Assembly: GCA_017478515.1 (NCBI GenBank)
Contig: JAFVDH010000030.1
Location: 1-39,232, forward strand
Source: a bacterium
GTDB lineage: Bacteria; Cyanobacteriota; Vampirovibrionia; Gastranaerophilales; Gastranaerophilaceae
Direction: 5' to 3'
Length of the DNA stretch: 39,232 nucleotides
Part shown: in pieces, positions 7,473 through 15,248 of the stretch
Numbering within the stretch: the stretch's first letter is position 1
Layout of the letters: the number at the start of each line of letters is the position of its first letter
Translations under genes and position numbers: made by a program
The notes under the pieces: model-generated
What the model saw: only the letters and a program-made list of their open reading frames with translations
Told to the model about the DNA's origin: nothing
Databases searched by the model: none

Positions 7473-8621
7473 TTATTCTGCATCTAAATCTTCAGGAAGT
7501 TCAGGTATTTCTTTTGACATTGTACCGCCAAGGTTTTTAATTTTCTCAATATTTATCAAAATATTATCCTTGCCTTGAAGTTTTTTTAGTACATTGTCCA
7601 TTGTTTTTCTTGCCCCAAGCAGGTCTTTCAGCATATCTGCAAATTTATCAAGCATTTTTGAGCATAATCTAGATATTTCAAGGGCATTATCATTTTGTCT
7701 GTTTACGACCAACATTGAGTTAATAATTTTTAATGTTGCAAGCAGTGTTGACGGAGAAACAGGCATTACGTTGTTTTTCCATGCGTATTCCCACAAAGTA
7801 CAGTCCTCGCAAAACATTAGCGAATAACAGCTTTCTATCGGAATGAACATCAAAATGTATTCGCATGCCGTGTAATCCTCGTAACTGCTGTAATCCCTCT
7901 TTGTAAGTCCTTGAATATGTGATTTTGTTGAGTCCTTAAATTCTTTTAGCTTTTCTGCTCTTATATTTTCATCTTCTGCATTCAAATATTCATACCATGA
8001 GGCAAATGAAGTTTTTGCATCAATCATAATACATCTTTTTTCAGGTAATAGTACAATGGCATCTGGTCTTCCGTCACCTGTGCTTTTTTGGATTAAGAAT
8101 TCTTCATCCCGTCTTAAGTTCGATGCTTCCAAAACCCTTTCCAACACGATTTCTCCCCAGTGGCCTTGTGTTCTGTTATCAGATTTCATTACACTTATAA
8201 GTGAATTTGTGTTTTGCGAAATTTTACTTCCTGCTTCTAAAAAGGCTTTTATATTTTCGTCAAATCGTGTAAATTTAACTGTTTCATCTTTAAAATTTTG
8301 CTCTGTTCTTTTTTCAAAATCTTCTATCTTTTCTTTAAATTTTGAGAAAAAGACTTCCAGTCTTTCCTTATTTGTATTCGAAAATTCTTCACTGTTCTCT
8401 TTAAACTTCGCCAATAAATGCTCAACTTTTTCTTTATTAACGTTGGAAAACTCCTCGCTGCTTTCTTTAAAAATACGATTAGCTGTGTTTTCAAATTGTA
8501 ATTGCATTTGGTTTAACAGTTCGTTTGTCATGGATTTTGATGATTTTTGAGAAATCCTGAAAACTATTGTTGTAACTGCAATTCCTATAAATAAACCAAC
8601 CAAAAAAATGATTATTTCCAT
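7473..8621 (-). CDS. rmuC: DNA recombination protein RmuC
   Basis: A 382-residue RmuC-family protein, tied in E. coli to limiting recombination at inverted repeats and thought to be nuclease-like. It has an N-terminal membrane anchor (about 1-22), a coiled-coil region (about 30-130) with a repeated EEFSN(V/T)NKE element, then the RmuC core: QGHWGEIVLERVLE, GRPDAIVLLPEKRCIMIDAKTSF and FIPIESCYSLMF. The IDAK segment resembles the PD-(D/E)XK nuclease core. The start at 8621 has AGAGGAGA a few bases upstream, and a TATGAT-like -10 lies before that. Confidence 0.93.
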   Translation of the reverse strand: MEIIIFLVGLFIGIAVTTIVFRISQKSSKSMTNELLNQMQLQFENTANRIFKESSEEFSNVNKEKVEHLLAKFKENSEEFSNTNKERLEVFFSKFKEKIEDFEKRTEQNFKDETVKFTRFDENIKAFLEAGSKISQNTNSLISVMKSDNRTQGHWGEIVLERVLEASNLRRDEEFLIQKSTGDGRPDAIVLLPEKRCIMIDAKTSFASWYEYLNAEDENIRAEKLKEFKDSTKSHIQGLTKRDYSSYEDYTACEYILMFIPIESCYSLMFCEDCTLWEYAWKNNVMPVSPSTLLATLKIINSMLVVNRQNDNALEISRLCSKMLDKFADMLKDLLGARKTMDNVLKKLQGKDNILINIEKIKNLGGTMSKEIPELPEDLDAE

Positions 8622-8897
8622 AAATTTTCTCCTCTTAATAAACTAAGTATATCATAATTGCAGGAAGAAAGAAAAGTTTTGAAAATATTGGCTTTGAGCC
8701 GAAAAATACATCTAAAGGTTTACATCTTTGTATAACCGCTAAATGTATTAAATATTAATCTTTTTATTGATGTATATATCGTAAAAAAAATGTAATATAA
8801 ACGGTGTAGAAAGTTAAATAAGAAAAAATACAGAAAGCACTAAAATTAAAACAACTAAAAAATAAAAAGAGACATATAAAAATCAGGGGGGAATCAC

Positions 8898-9611
8898 ATG
8901 AGACGTGAATTTAAATCTAAATCAAAATCAAAAGTATTGTTAATTGATGACAACTATGACCATTTAGCAGCTGTAAACGAATTAATCAGTTCAGAAAGCA
9001 TGTTTAACGTTGTAGGTACATCAACAAATGCTAATATCGGCATGAATTTAATAAAAAAATATCATCCTGATGTAGTTTTATTAGATATGAATATGCCTGA
9101 AAAAAATGGTTTAGAAGTAATTCAAGAAATCGAAAAAATGAATTTAGGTGTGCGTGTATTGGTATTAAGCGGATATGATGATTCTGATTTAATATTTAGA
9201 GCAATGAAATTAGGTGCAAAGGGATATGTGTTAAAAACAATGGCATCAGCACAGTTGATTTATGCTTTGGAAGAAGTTTCTGACGGAAAAGTATATTTAC
9301 CGGCAAGTTTGACTTCAAGATTTTTCGAATATTTCCAACAACAAGTTATCGAAGAAAAAACAGAAACAACTCAAGAAGAAAATTATCTTTCATTCTTAAC
9401 TGCAAGAGAAGAAGAAGTTTTGGATTTATTATGTCAAGGTGTTACATACAAAGGAGTTGCATCTCAATTATTTATTTCTGATACAACAGTAAAAACACAC
9501 GTAAATAATATTTTCCAAAAATTGCAAGTTAATGACAGAACACAAGCTGTATTATATGCAATTAATAATGGATTTATGAAAAAAAGAACAAAGCAATTAG
9601 TAAGGGTTTAA
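8898..9611 (+). CDS. NarL/FixJ-type response regulator
   Basis: A 237-residue two-component response regulator. The receiver domain (about 12-130) has the acidic pair Asp17-Asp18, phospho-acceptor Asp63 in VVLLDMNMP, Ser91 in VLSGYDD and Lys113 in GYVLK. The LuxR-type DNA-binding domain (about 165-230) reads LTAREEEVLDLLCQG, with recognition region SDTTVKTHVNNIFQKL. The ATG follows a run of six G. It heads an operon with a histidine kinase and nine-gene flagellar continuity, so flagellar control is the likely job. Flagellar kinases in other groups usually pair with NtrC-type regulators, so a NarL-type partner is notable. Confidence 0.93.
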   Translation: MRREFKSKSKSKVLLIDDNYDHLAAVNELISSESMFNVVGTSTNANIGMNLIKKYHPDVVLLDMNMPEKNGLEVIQEIEKMNLGVRVLVLSGYDDSDLIFRAMKLGAKGYVLKTMASAQLIYALEEVSDGKVYLPASLTSRFFEYFQQQVIEEKTETTQEENYLSFLTAREEEVLDLLCQGVTYKGVASQLFISDTTVKTHVNNIFQKLQVNDRTQAVLYAINNGFMKKRTKQLVRV

Positions 9612-9639
9612 TAAAGATTCCTTTCATATAATGTATCAA

Positions 9640-9674
9640 TTTGTCGTGTTACATTATATATGTGGCACGACAAA
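9640..9674. promoter_or_regulatory. Long interrupted palindrome between regulator and kinase
   Basis: TTTGTCGTG (9640-9648) and CACGACAAA (9666-9674) form a perfect 9-bp inverted repeat centred on 9657. An inner ACAT/ATGT pair (9651-9654, 9660-9663) shares the same centre. No T-run follows. It may be an operator for the response regulator, or an RNA hairpin that sets the relative expression of the two genes. Confidence 0.5.
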
Positions 9675-9694
9675 TATGTAAAAGGATAGGGAAA

Positions 9695-10924
9695 ATGGCA
9701 GTATTAAAAAAACATAATAATTTAAAAGATTTAATATATTTACAAGAAAATAAAACATTACAAAAACAAACCATTGTCGGAATAGTAAGAACAATGCTTG
9801 AACCGGTTCTTGATACTCCTGCTGCAGGTGTTGTTTTGTACAGATTAAATGACAGAAAAGGTTTGGAAAGTTTATTAAAAAGATTAGAATTCGCAAATGT
9901 TAATGTTTACGATTTCTCAAAGGGTTCTGAATATTTAAAACAAGAAATGTGGGAGAATACAGAATTTGTTTATGTATTAACAGAAAGATTTGGTGCAAGT
10001 TTTATTTGGGATTACGATTTAGTTGACCCGAACGGTGACAGAGCAGGTTATTACATCTTGTACAACTCAAGAGATTTGTGCGTATCGTTTGATTGCATTA
10101 AAGAAAACAGTACAAAAAGTTTGCAATACTATCAAGATACATACAAACCCGACAGACGTGATAATGTTCTTATGAACTTATCTCTAAGAAAAGTCGTTGA
10201 TATGTTGAATGATATTAATCAAGATGTAATGATTTCTTCTATTGAACAGGATGATTTGATTAAGAGTGATGAATCGGCAAGACAGCTTGACTTTATTTCA
10301 AAAAAATCAAGCTATGTTTCTCACGAATTGAAAAATCAGCTTTCTATAATTGATTTATACACTGATATTTTGATAAAAAATACGGGTGATAATGCTCAAC
10401 TTCAAACAATTAAAAAATCAATTAAAATGGCAAATAATTGCTTAATAGATTTGAAATCAATAAAACCAAGCACATTAAAGGAATGTGAATTAAATGAACT
10501 GGTAAGTGAAGCATGTGAGCTTGCAAGCGTTTACACCCAAACAAAAGAGAAAGAATTGGAAATCAAAGTGGAAAACGAATTGCTTGTGACAATTCAGGCT
10601 GATTACGATAAATTCGTTGGAGTACTTATAAACTTAATAAAAAATGCGGCAGAAGCCATAGAAGAAAAGGGCGAAATTCGTGTGAAAACACTTATTAATG
10701 ATGATGGAAATGCTGCGGTTATTGTTGAAAATACGGGAAAACCTATCAGTATAGATAGAAGAGAACAAATCTTTAATGAGGGATTTTCGACAAAAGAAAA
10801 AGGTTCAGGTTTAGGTTTGTTTATTTCTAAAAAAACAATCGAAGAACAAAAAGGTCATTTGAGATTATTGAAATCTGATATGGACTCTACGCAGTTTGAA
10901 GTAAGTGTACCAATGTCACTTTAA
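9695..10924 (+). CDS. Cytoplasmic sensor histidine kinase
   Basis: A 409-residue kinase with no membrane segment. Residues 1-190 form an unrecognised sensory region, possibly related to the cyanobacterial DICT domain (low confidence). The H-box SSYVSHELKNQ has phospho-His210. The ATPase has an N-box NLIKNAAEAI (Asn317), a G1 region VIVENTGKP in which the usual Asp is Asn346, an F-region near FNEGFST and the G2 box GSGLGL (370-375). I chose the ATG at 9695 because AAGGATAGGG lies just upstream. An in-frame TTG at 9641 would translate through the palindrome. It partners the response regulator upstream, and flgB starts 11 bases after its stop, so the pair is locked into the flagellar operon. Confidence 0.92.
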   Translation: MAVLKKHNNLKDLIYLQENKTLQKQTIVGIVRTMLEPVLDTPAAGVVLYRLNDRKGLESLLKRLEFANVNVYDFSKGSEYLKQEMWENTEFVYVLTERFGASFIWDYDLVDPNGDRAGYYILYNSRDLCVSFDCIKENSTKSLQYYQDTYKPDRRDNVLMNLSLRKVVDMLNDINQDVMISSIEQDDLIKSDESARQLDFISKKSSYVSHELKNQLSIIDLYTDILIKNTGDNAQLQTIKKSIKMANNCLIDLKSIKPSTLKECELNELVSEACELASVYTQTKEKELEIKVENELLVTIQADYDKFVGVLINLIKNAAEAIEEKGEIRVKTLINDDGNAAVIVENTGKPISIDRREQIFNEGFSTKEKGSGLGLFISKKTIEEQKGHLRLLKSDMDSTQFEVSVPMSL

Positions 10925-10935
10925 GGGGAAAATAA

Positions 10936-11424
10936 ATGGTTGATTTACTATCGACAAGAACAATGAATATAACAAAATTAGGGCTTGATGGCTTGATGGA
11001 ACGCCAAAATGCTATCAGTGCCAACATTGCTAACGTAATGACTCCGAATTATCAAAGAAAAGAAGTGGCTTTTGAAAGTCAGCTCGCTGAGATAATTGAG
11101 AATGATAATTTAAAAAATTATATAAAGGGTCAAAATAGCATAAAGTATACACCTCAAACGGTAGATGACTTTATGGCGATAACGCCGTCTTCTCCAAGAC
11201 AGCTTACGATACAAGAAAAAAACTTCTTACAATCTGACTTATACAGAAAATACAATCCTCAAATAATGGATGATGTTTTTTCCGGAACAGACCCGCAAGG
11301 AAATAATGTTGAACTTGAAAAAGAAATGATGGATTTGACAAAAGCGGGAACAAAATACGTTATCCTTTCTAATTTGGAAAAACGTTCATTTGAGGGATTA
11401 AGTGAGGTTCTAAAAAGTCAATAA
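10936..11424 (+). CDS. flgB: Flagellar basal-body rod protein FlgB
   Basis: A 162-residue proximal rod protein. The N-terminal rod signature is clear: GLDGLMERQNAISANIANV (about 17-35), followed by TPNYQRKEVAFE. The C-terminus has the matching helix NNVELEKEMMDLTKAGTKY. It is exported through the flagellar type III apparatus and assembles between MS-ring and distal rod. At 162 residues it is slightly longer than typical FlgB (about 130), because of a longer middle. It has an AAGGGGA ribosome site and begins the structural part of the operon. Confidence 0.94.
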   Translation: MVDLLSTRTMNITKLGLDGLMERQNAISANIANVMTPNYQRKEVAFESQLAEIIENDNLKNYIKGQNSIKYTPQTVDDFMAITPSSPRQLTIQEKNFLQSDLYRKYNPQIMDDVFSGTDPQGNNVELEKEMMDLTKAGTKYVILSNLEKRSFEGLSEVLKSQ

Positions 11425-11467
11425 TGTAAGTAGACAATAGAATGAATATAAATGTTCATTTTAAAAT

Positions 11468-11497
11468 TTGACAGGATAATTATCCGAAAAATAAATG
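11468..11497 (+). promoter_or_regulatory. Internal promoter with palindromic spacer, flgB-flgC gap
   Basis: A consensus -35 TTGACA at 11468-11473 is followed after 17-18 bases by ATAAAT/TAAATG (11491-11497). The spacer contains the perfect 12-bp palindrome GGATAATTATCC (11474-11485). Start would be near 11504, leaving a leader of about 25 bases to flgC. A repressor or activator site in the spacer is the natural reading. The weak -10 lowers confidence. Confidence 0.45.
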
Positions 11498-11528
11498 ATG
11501 AATGGTAGAGTAGAAAACAGGTAATAAA

Positions 11529-12035
11529 ATGAGTTTTAACAGTTTTGACATAGCAGCGTCAGGCATGACCGCCCAAAGAGTAAAAATGGATACGATAGCA
11601 AGTAATATTGCAAACGTAAATACAACAAGAAAACCCGATGGGACAAAGGGGGTTTACATTAAAAAAGATGTAAGTTTTGCTGCTGTTTACAAAGATTACA
11701 TCAATCACGGCCCGTCAAACTTTTCCGCAAATAACCCTGATGCAAGATTTGACCCGTATACGGGAAATTTGCACATTAATACGGGAATAGCCTTAAATCA
11801 AGGATATGTTTCAAACGGTGTAAGAGTAGAACAAATTCATGAAACTGAAAATCCGATTAAAACTGTGTACGACCCGTCTCATCCTGATGCTGACGAAAAC
11901 GGTTATGTTGATTTACCAAATATTAACGTTGTGGAAGAAATGGTTGATATGGTATCGGCATCAAAGGCTTATGAAGCAAACTCTGTTGTTGCGGAAAATA
12001 TTAAGTCGATGATACAATCCGCTCTTCAAATATAA
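11529..12035 (+). CDS. flgC: Flagellar basal-body rod protein FlgC
   Basis: A 168-residue rod protein with FNSFDIAASGMTAQRVKMD (3-21) and IASNIANVNTT near the N-terminus and the FlgC-typical C-terminus DLPNINVVEEMVDMVSASKAYEAN. Both terminal helices pair in the rod. It has a modest AGGT ribosome site and possibly its own promoter in the 104-bp gap after flgB. Confidence 0.96.
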   Translation: MSFNSFDIAASGMTAQRVKMDTIASNIANVNTTRKPDGTKGVYIKKDVSFAAVYKDYINHGPSNFSANNPDARFDPYTGNLHINTGIALNQGYVSNGVRVEQIHETENPIKTVYDPSHPDADENGYVDLPNINVVEEMVDMVSASKAYEANSVVAENIKSMIQSALQI

Positions 12036-12086
12036 ATTTGAATACAAAAATATTGAAAATTTAAAAGTAATCTAAGGGGAATGAAA

Positions 12087-12491
12087 ATGGAATTTATAGG
12101 AAATATTGAGGGTTATAATTATCAGCCGATAACGGGGTATAATGCATTTTTGAAAGGAAATGCAACTTTAAACCAAAAAGTTGAAATCCCAAATGAAACA
12201 GAATTCGATAAAATTTTAAATCTTCAAACTGCAAAAGCAGAACCTGCACCGGATACGGCCGGAGGGTTGATGAAACAAATTGAAAGAGCCGTATCATCAA
12301 GTTTAAACGATGTAAATAATAAAAGATTAATAGCTGATGCTGCACAAGAAGAATTTGCAATGGGCGGGGATGTAAGTGTTCATGACTTGATGATAGCTCA
12401 AGAAAAAGCATCTTTAAGTATGCAAATGGCACTTCAAACAAGAAATAAATTGATTTCTGCCTACACCGATATTAAAAATATGGCGTTGTAA
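12087..12491 (+). CDS. fliE: Flagellar hook-basal body protein FliE
   Basis: A 134-residue FliE, the adaptor between MS-ring and rod. The C-terminal family motif is present: GGDVSVHDLMIAQEKASLSMQMALQTRNKLISAY (about 92-125), ending in a YTDIKNM-type tail. Two nearby ATGs (12081, 12087) are possible; AGGGG at 12075-12079 gives proper spacing only to 12087. The N-terminal 50 residues are not conserved, as usual for FliE. Confidence 0.93.
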   Translation: MEFIGNIEGYNYQPITGYNAFLKGNATLNQKVEIPNETEFDKILNLQTAKAEPAPDTAGGLMKQIERAVSSSLNDVNNKRLIADAAQEEFAMGGDVSVHDLMIAQEKASLSMQMALQTRNKLISAYTDIKNMAL

Positions 12492-12605
12492 TAATCTAAA
12501 GATTTTGTACGAAAAATTTATGATTTACCTAAAAATATCTCAAACGTAACGATAGCTTAACAAAATTGAAATACTCATGTAAAGAAGTTATTATGTTTAT
12601 AAAGG

Positions 12606-12617
12606 TATAATTAGGGG
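12606..12617 (+). promoter_or_regulatory. Possible -10 box before fliF, overlapping the RBS region
   Basis: TATAAT at 12606-12611 and AGGGG at 12613-12617 both lie just before the fliF ATG at 12622. If the box were used, transcription would start too close to the ATG to include the ribosome site, so one of the two is probably not functional. The 130-bp gap after fliE has no other clear signal. Confidence 0.3.
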
Positions 12618-12621
12618 AATT

Positions 12622-14184
12622 ATGGAAAATAATTATATAAAATTATTAAGCGAAGATATTAAGCGAATTTGGTCAGGTCTTGCTTTGCCTCAAAAAATCG
12701 GGCTAATGGCGATGATTATTATTACCGTTGCCTTGACGACATTTTTCCTCGTAAAATCTCTTGAACCTGATTGGGCAGTTTTGTATACCGATTTGAACGA
12801 AACTGATGCCGCAAATATTGTTGAAAGTTTGAAAAAAACAGGCCATGCTTACAAGCTTGCCGATGATAAAAAAACTATTATGGTTCATTCTAAAGAAAAG
12901 GATGATTTAAGAGTTTATGTTGCAGAAAATGATTTAATCCAAATTCAATCACAAGGTTTTGAATTGCTTGATGATATGCAGCTTGGTTCAACTGATTTTA
13001 AAAATAAATTAACAAAACAAAGAATTTTTCAAGGAGAATTAACCCGTTCAATCGAAAAAATGAGCGGAATTCAAAGTGTAAGAGTTCAGCTTGCAGAACC
13101 TGAACGTTCTATCTTTCAGGACAAAGACGAAGCCCCTACTGCATCTGTTATGCTTATTTTAAAACCCGGCTATCGCCTAAAATCAAGTCAGGTTAAGGCT
13201 ATTAAAAATCTTGTTGCTTATGCTGTTCCGAGAATGACTCCTGATAGAGTATTCATAACAGACCAAGCTGGTAACAGTTTATCTGACGAAAATGGAAAAA
13301 ATTCTAATGATATGGAAAGTTTTAAGAATAATCTTGAAAAACAAACTTCCGAAAAAGTTGTAGAAGTTCTTGAAAAAATCGTTGGAAAAGATAACGTAAA
13401 TGTTCAGGTTTCGGCCGATATTGATTTTAACAGTGCAAAAGCAACCATAGAAAGCTATATTCCTGTAGGTGGTGAAAATGCTCAAGGCGTTGTTACAAGT
13501 TCTCAAAGTGAAATAGAAACTTATGAAAACCCTAATCAAACCCCTGCTGGTGCTAATGTTGACAGAAAAAACCTTAATTATTCAAAAGAAAAAAATGCTG
13601 TAAATTACAGTGTTTCAAAAGAAATTAAACAGATAATTTACGCTCCCGGAACAATAAAAAGAATGACAATAGCTGTTGCAGTAAATAAAGTTTTAACACA
13701 AAAGGAAAAAGATGAGTTAAAAGGTCTTGTTCTTTCTGCTGCAGGTGCAGATTACGAAAGAGGCGATGTGATAACAGTTACAAGCTTACAATTTGAAGGT
13801 CTTGCAGAAGAAAAAACTGCTAAAGAAGAAGTTATGAAAGAATTCAAAAAGGATTCGACTGTAGATTACGTAACAACAAAGTTAGGCCCTCTTTTTGTAG
13901 TTCTTATATTAGGTCTTGCGGCATTGTTTATAATAAGAGATTTGATGTCGAAAGCAGGAAAAATATATGGCAAGGAAGATACTTACAAGGCTCAGAAAAT
14001 TATTGAACCTACACTTCCTGAAATTAAAGATGAAATACCGGATATTATTTTGTCGGAATCACTGCCTACAATTGAGGCCCATCTTGACCCAGAATTAGAA
14101 AAAACAAGAATGGAACTTAATGAAACAATAATGGCTGACCCTGCTGAAGCTGCAAGAATATTAACATCATTTATTAGGGATTAA
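12622..14184 (+). CDS. fliF: Flagellar MS-ring protein FliF
   Basis: A 520-residue MS-ring protein. It has a membrane segment near residues 29-48 (IGLMAMIIITVALTTFFLV), then the YscJ-type ring-building region with VLYTDLNETDAANIVESLKK and the LTRSIEKMSGIQSVRVQLAEPE strand. A long periplasmic part follows, then a second membrane segment near 428-450 (LGPLFVVLILGLAALFII), and the cytoplasmic tail that binds FliG ends in AARILTSFIRD. Length is normal. Only 5 bases separate it from fliG. Confidence 0.97.
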   Translation: MENNYIKLLSEDIKRIWSGLALPQKIGLMAMIIITVALTTFFLVKSLEPDWAVLYTDLNETDAANIVESLKKTGHAYKLADDKKTIMVHSKEKDDLRVYVAENDLIQIQSQGFELLDDMQLGSTDFKNKLTKQRIFQGELTRSIEKMSGIQSVRVQLAEPERSIFQDKDEAPTASVMLILKPGYRLKSSQVKAIKNLVAYAVPRMTPDRVFITDQAGNSLSDENGKNSNDMESFKNNLEKQTSEKVVEVLEKIVGKDNVNVQVSADIDFNSAKATIESYIPVGGENAQGVVTSSQSEIETYENPNQTPAGANVDRKNLNYSKEKNAVNYSVSKEIKQIIYAPGTIKRMTIAVAVNKVLTQKEKDELKGLVLSAAGADYERGDVITVTSLQFEGLAEEKTAKEEVMKEFKKDSTVDYVTTKLGPLFVVLILGLAALFIIRDLMSKAGKIYGKEDTYKAQKIIEPTLPEIKDEIPDIILSESLPTIEAHLDPELEKTRMELNETIMADPAEAARILTSFIRD

Positions 14185-14189
14185 TAAAA

Positions 14190-15248
14190 ATGACACCACC
14201 AAATACAAATAATAATCAAGTCCAAAATCAAGAAATATCATTAGGAACAATGACTTCAACCCAAAAAGTTGCGGCATTGTTAATTTTGCTTGGTCCGACA
14301 ACAGCCAGTGAAGTTTTAAAAAATATTTCTGATGAAGAGCTTCTGGAGCAGATTACCCTTGAAATCGCCAGTTTGAATAAAGTTCCAAGCGATATCTTAA
14401 GTGATATTCTTGACGAATTTAGAGCCCTTTTCCAGGCAAGTACTTATCTTTCATCAGGTGGTATTAACTATGCAAAACAATTGTTGGAATTGACTTATGG
14501 TGAAAGTCAGGCTGAAAAAATGCTTAATAAGTTGATGACAATGATGAACTCAAATCCGTTCCAATTCTTTAATGAGGCAGACCCGGGACAATTGGCAACG
14601 TCGTTCCAAAATGAAAATCCTCAGCTTATTGCGTTGATTATGGCATATTTGAAACCTGAACATTCAGCAAAAGTATTAAATTATCTTCCGCCGGAAACTC
14701 AGGCTCAGGTCGCAATGAAAATTGCCGATATGGATACTACAAACCCTGAAATTTTAACAGATATTGAAAAAATTGTAGAAACAAAATTCTCATCAGTAAT
14801 GGTTCAAGACTTCTCTAAAGCAGGCGGTATTGACACCTTAGCAAATATCTTGAACCGTGCAGATAGAAATACCGAAAAAAATGTAATTGAACTTCTTGAA
14901 GTTGAAAATCCTCCTTTGGCAGAAGAAGTTCGAGAGTTAATGTTCGTGTTTGAAGATATTATTAACCTTGATGATAGAGCTATCCAAAGAATTCTGCGTG
15001 AAGTCGATACAAAAGATTTGGCATTGTCATTAAAAGGTACAAAACAAGACCTTAGAGATAAGATATTTAGAAATATGTCTGATAGAGCTCAAGAAATGTT
15101 GAAAGATGAAATTGAATATCTTGGCCCTGTTAGAGCAAGAGAAGTTCAAGAAGTTCAAACAAAAATTATCGGTATTATCAGAAATCTTGAAGTATTTGGA
15201 GAAATCACTATTTCTCGTGATAACAATGAGGATGAATTAATTGACTAG
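14190..15248 (+). CDS. fliG: Flagellar motor switch protein FliG
   Basis: A 352-residue rotor protein in the C-ring. The N-terminal domain (QKVAALLILLGPTTASEVLKNI) binds FliF; the middle domain holds the region that is EHPQ in most FliG, here ENPQ (ENPQLIALIMAYL). The C-terminal torque domain has the charged helix with DDRAIQRILREVDTKDLALSLKG and RAQEMLKDEIEYLGPVRAREV. The start is 5 bases after the fliF stop, with AGGGA inside the fliF end as ribosome site. Its end overlaps fliH by 8 bases. Confidence 0.97.
   Translation: MTPPNTNNNQVQNQEISLGTMTSTQKVAALLILLGPTTASEVLKNISDEELLEQITLEIASLNKVPSDILSDILDEFRALFQASTYLSSGGINYAKQLLELTYGESQAEKMLNKLMTMMNSNPFQFFNEADPGQLATSFQNENPQLIALIMAYLKPEHSAKVLNYLPPETQAQVAMKIADMDTTNPEILTDIEKIVETKFSSVMVQDFSKAGGIDTLANILNRADRNTEKNVIELLEVENPPLAEEVRELMFVFEDIINLDDRAIQRILREVDTKDLALSLKGTKQDLRDKIFRNMSDRAQEMLKDEIEYLGPVRAREVQEVQTKIIGIIRNLEVFGEITISRDNNEDELID

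Noticed and set aside
9641..9694. TTG start extending the histidine kinase by 18 residues
   Set aside because: It lies in the palindrome and lacks a ribosome site; the ATG at 9695 follows AAGGATAGGG.
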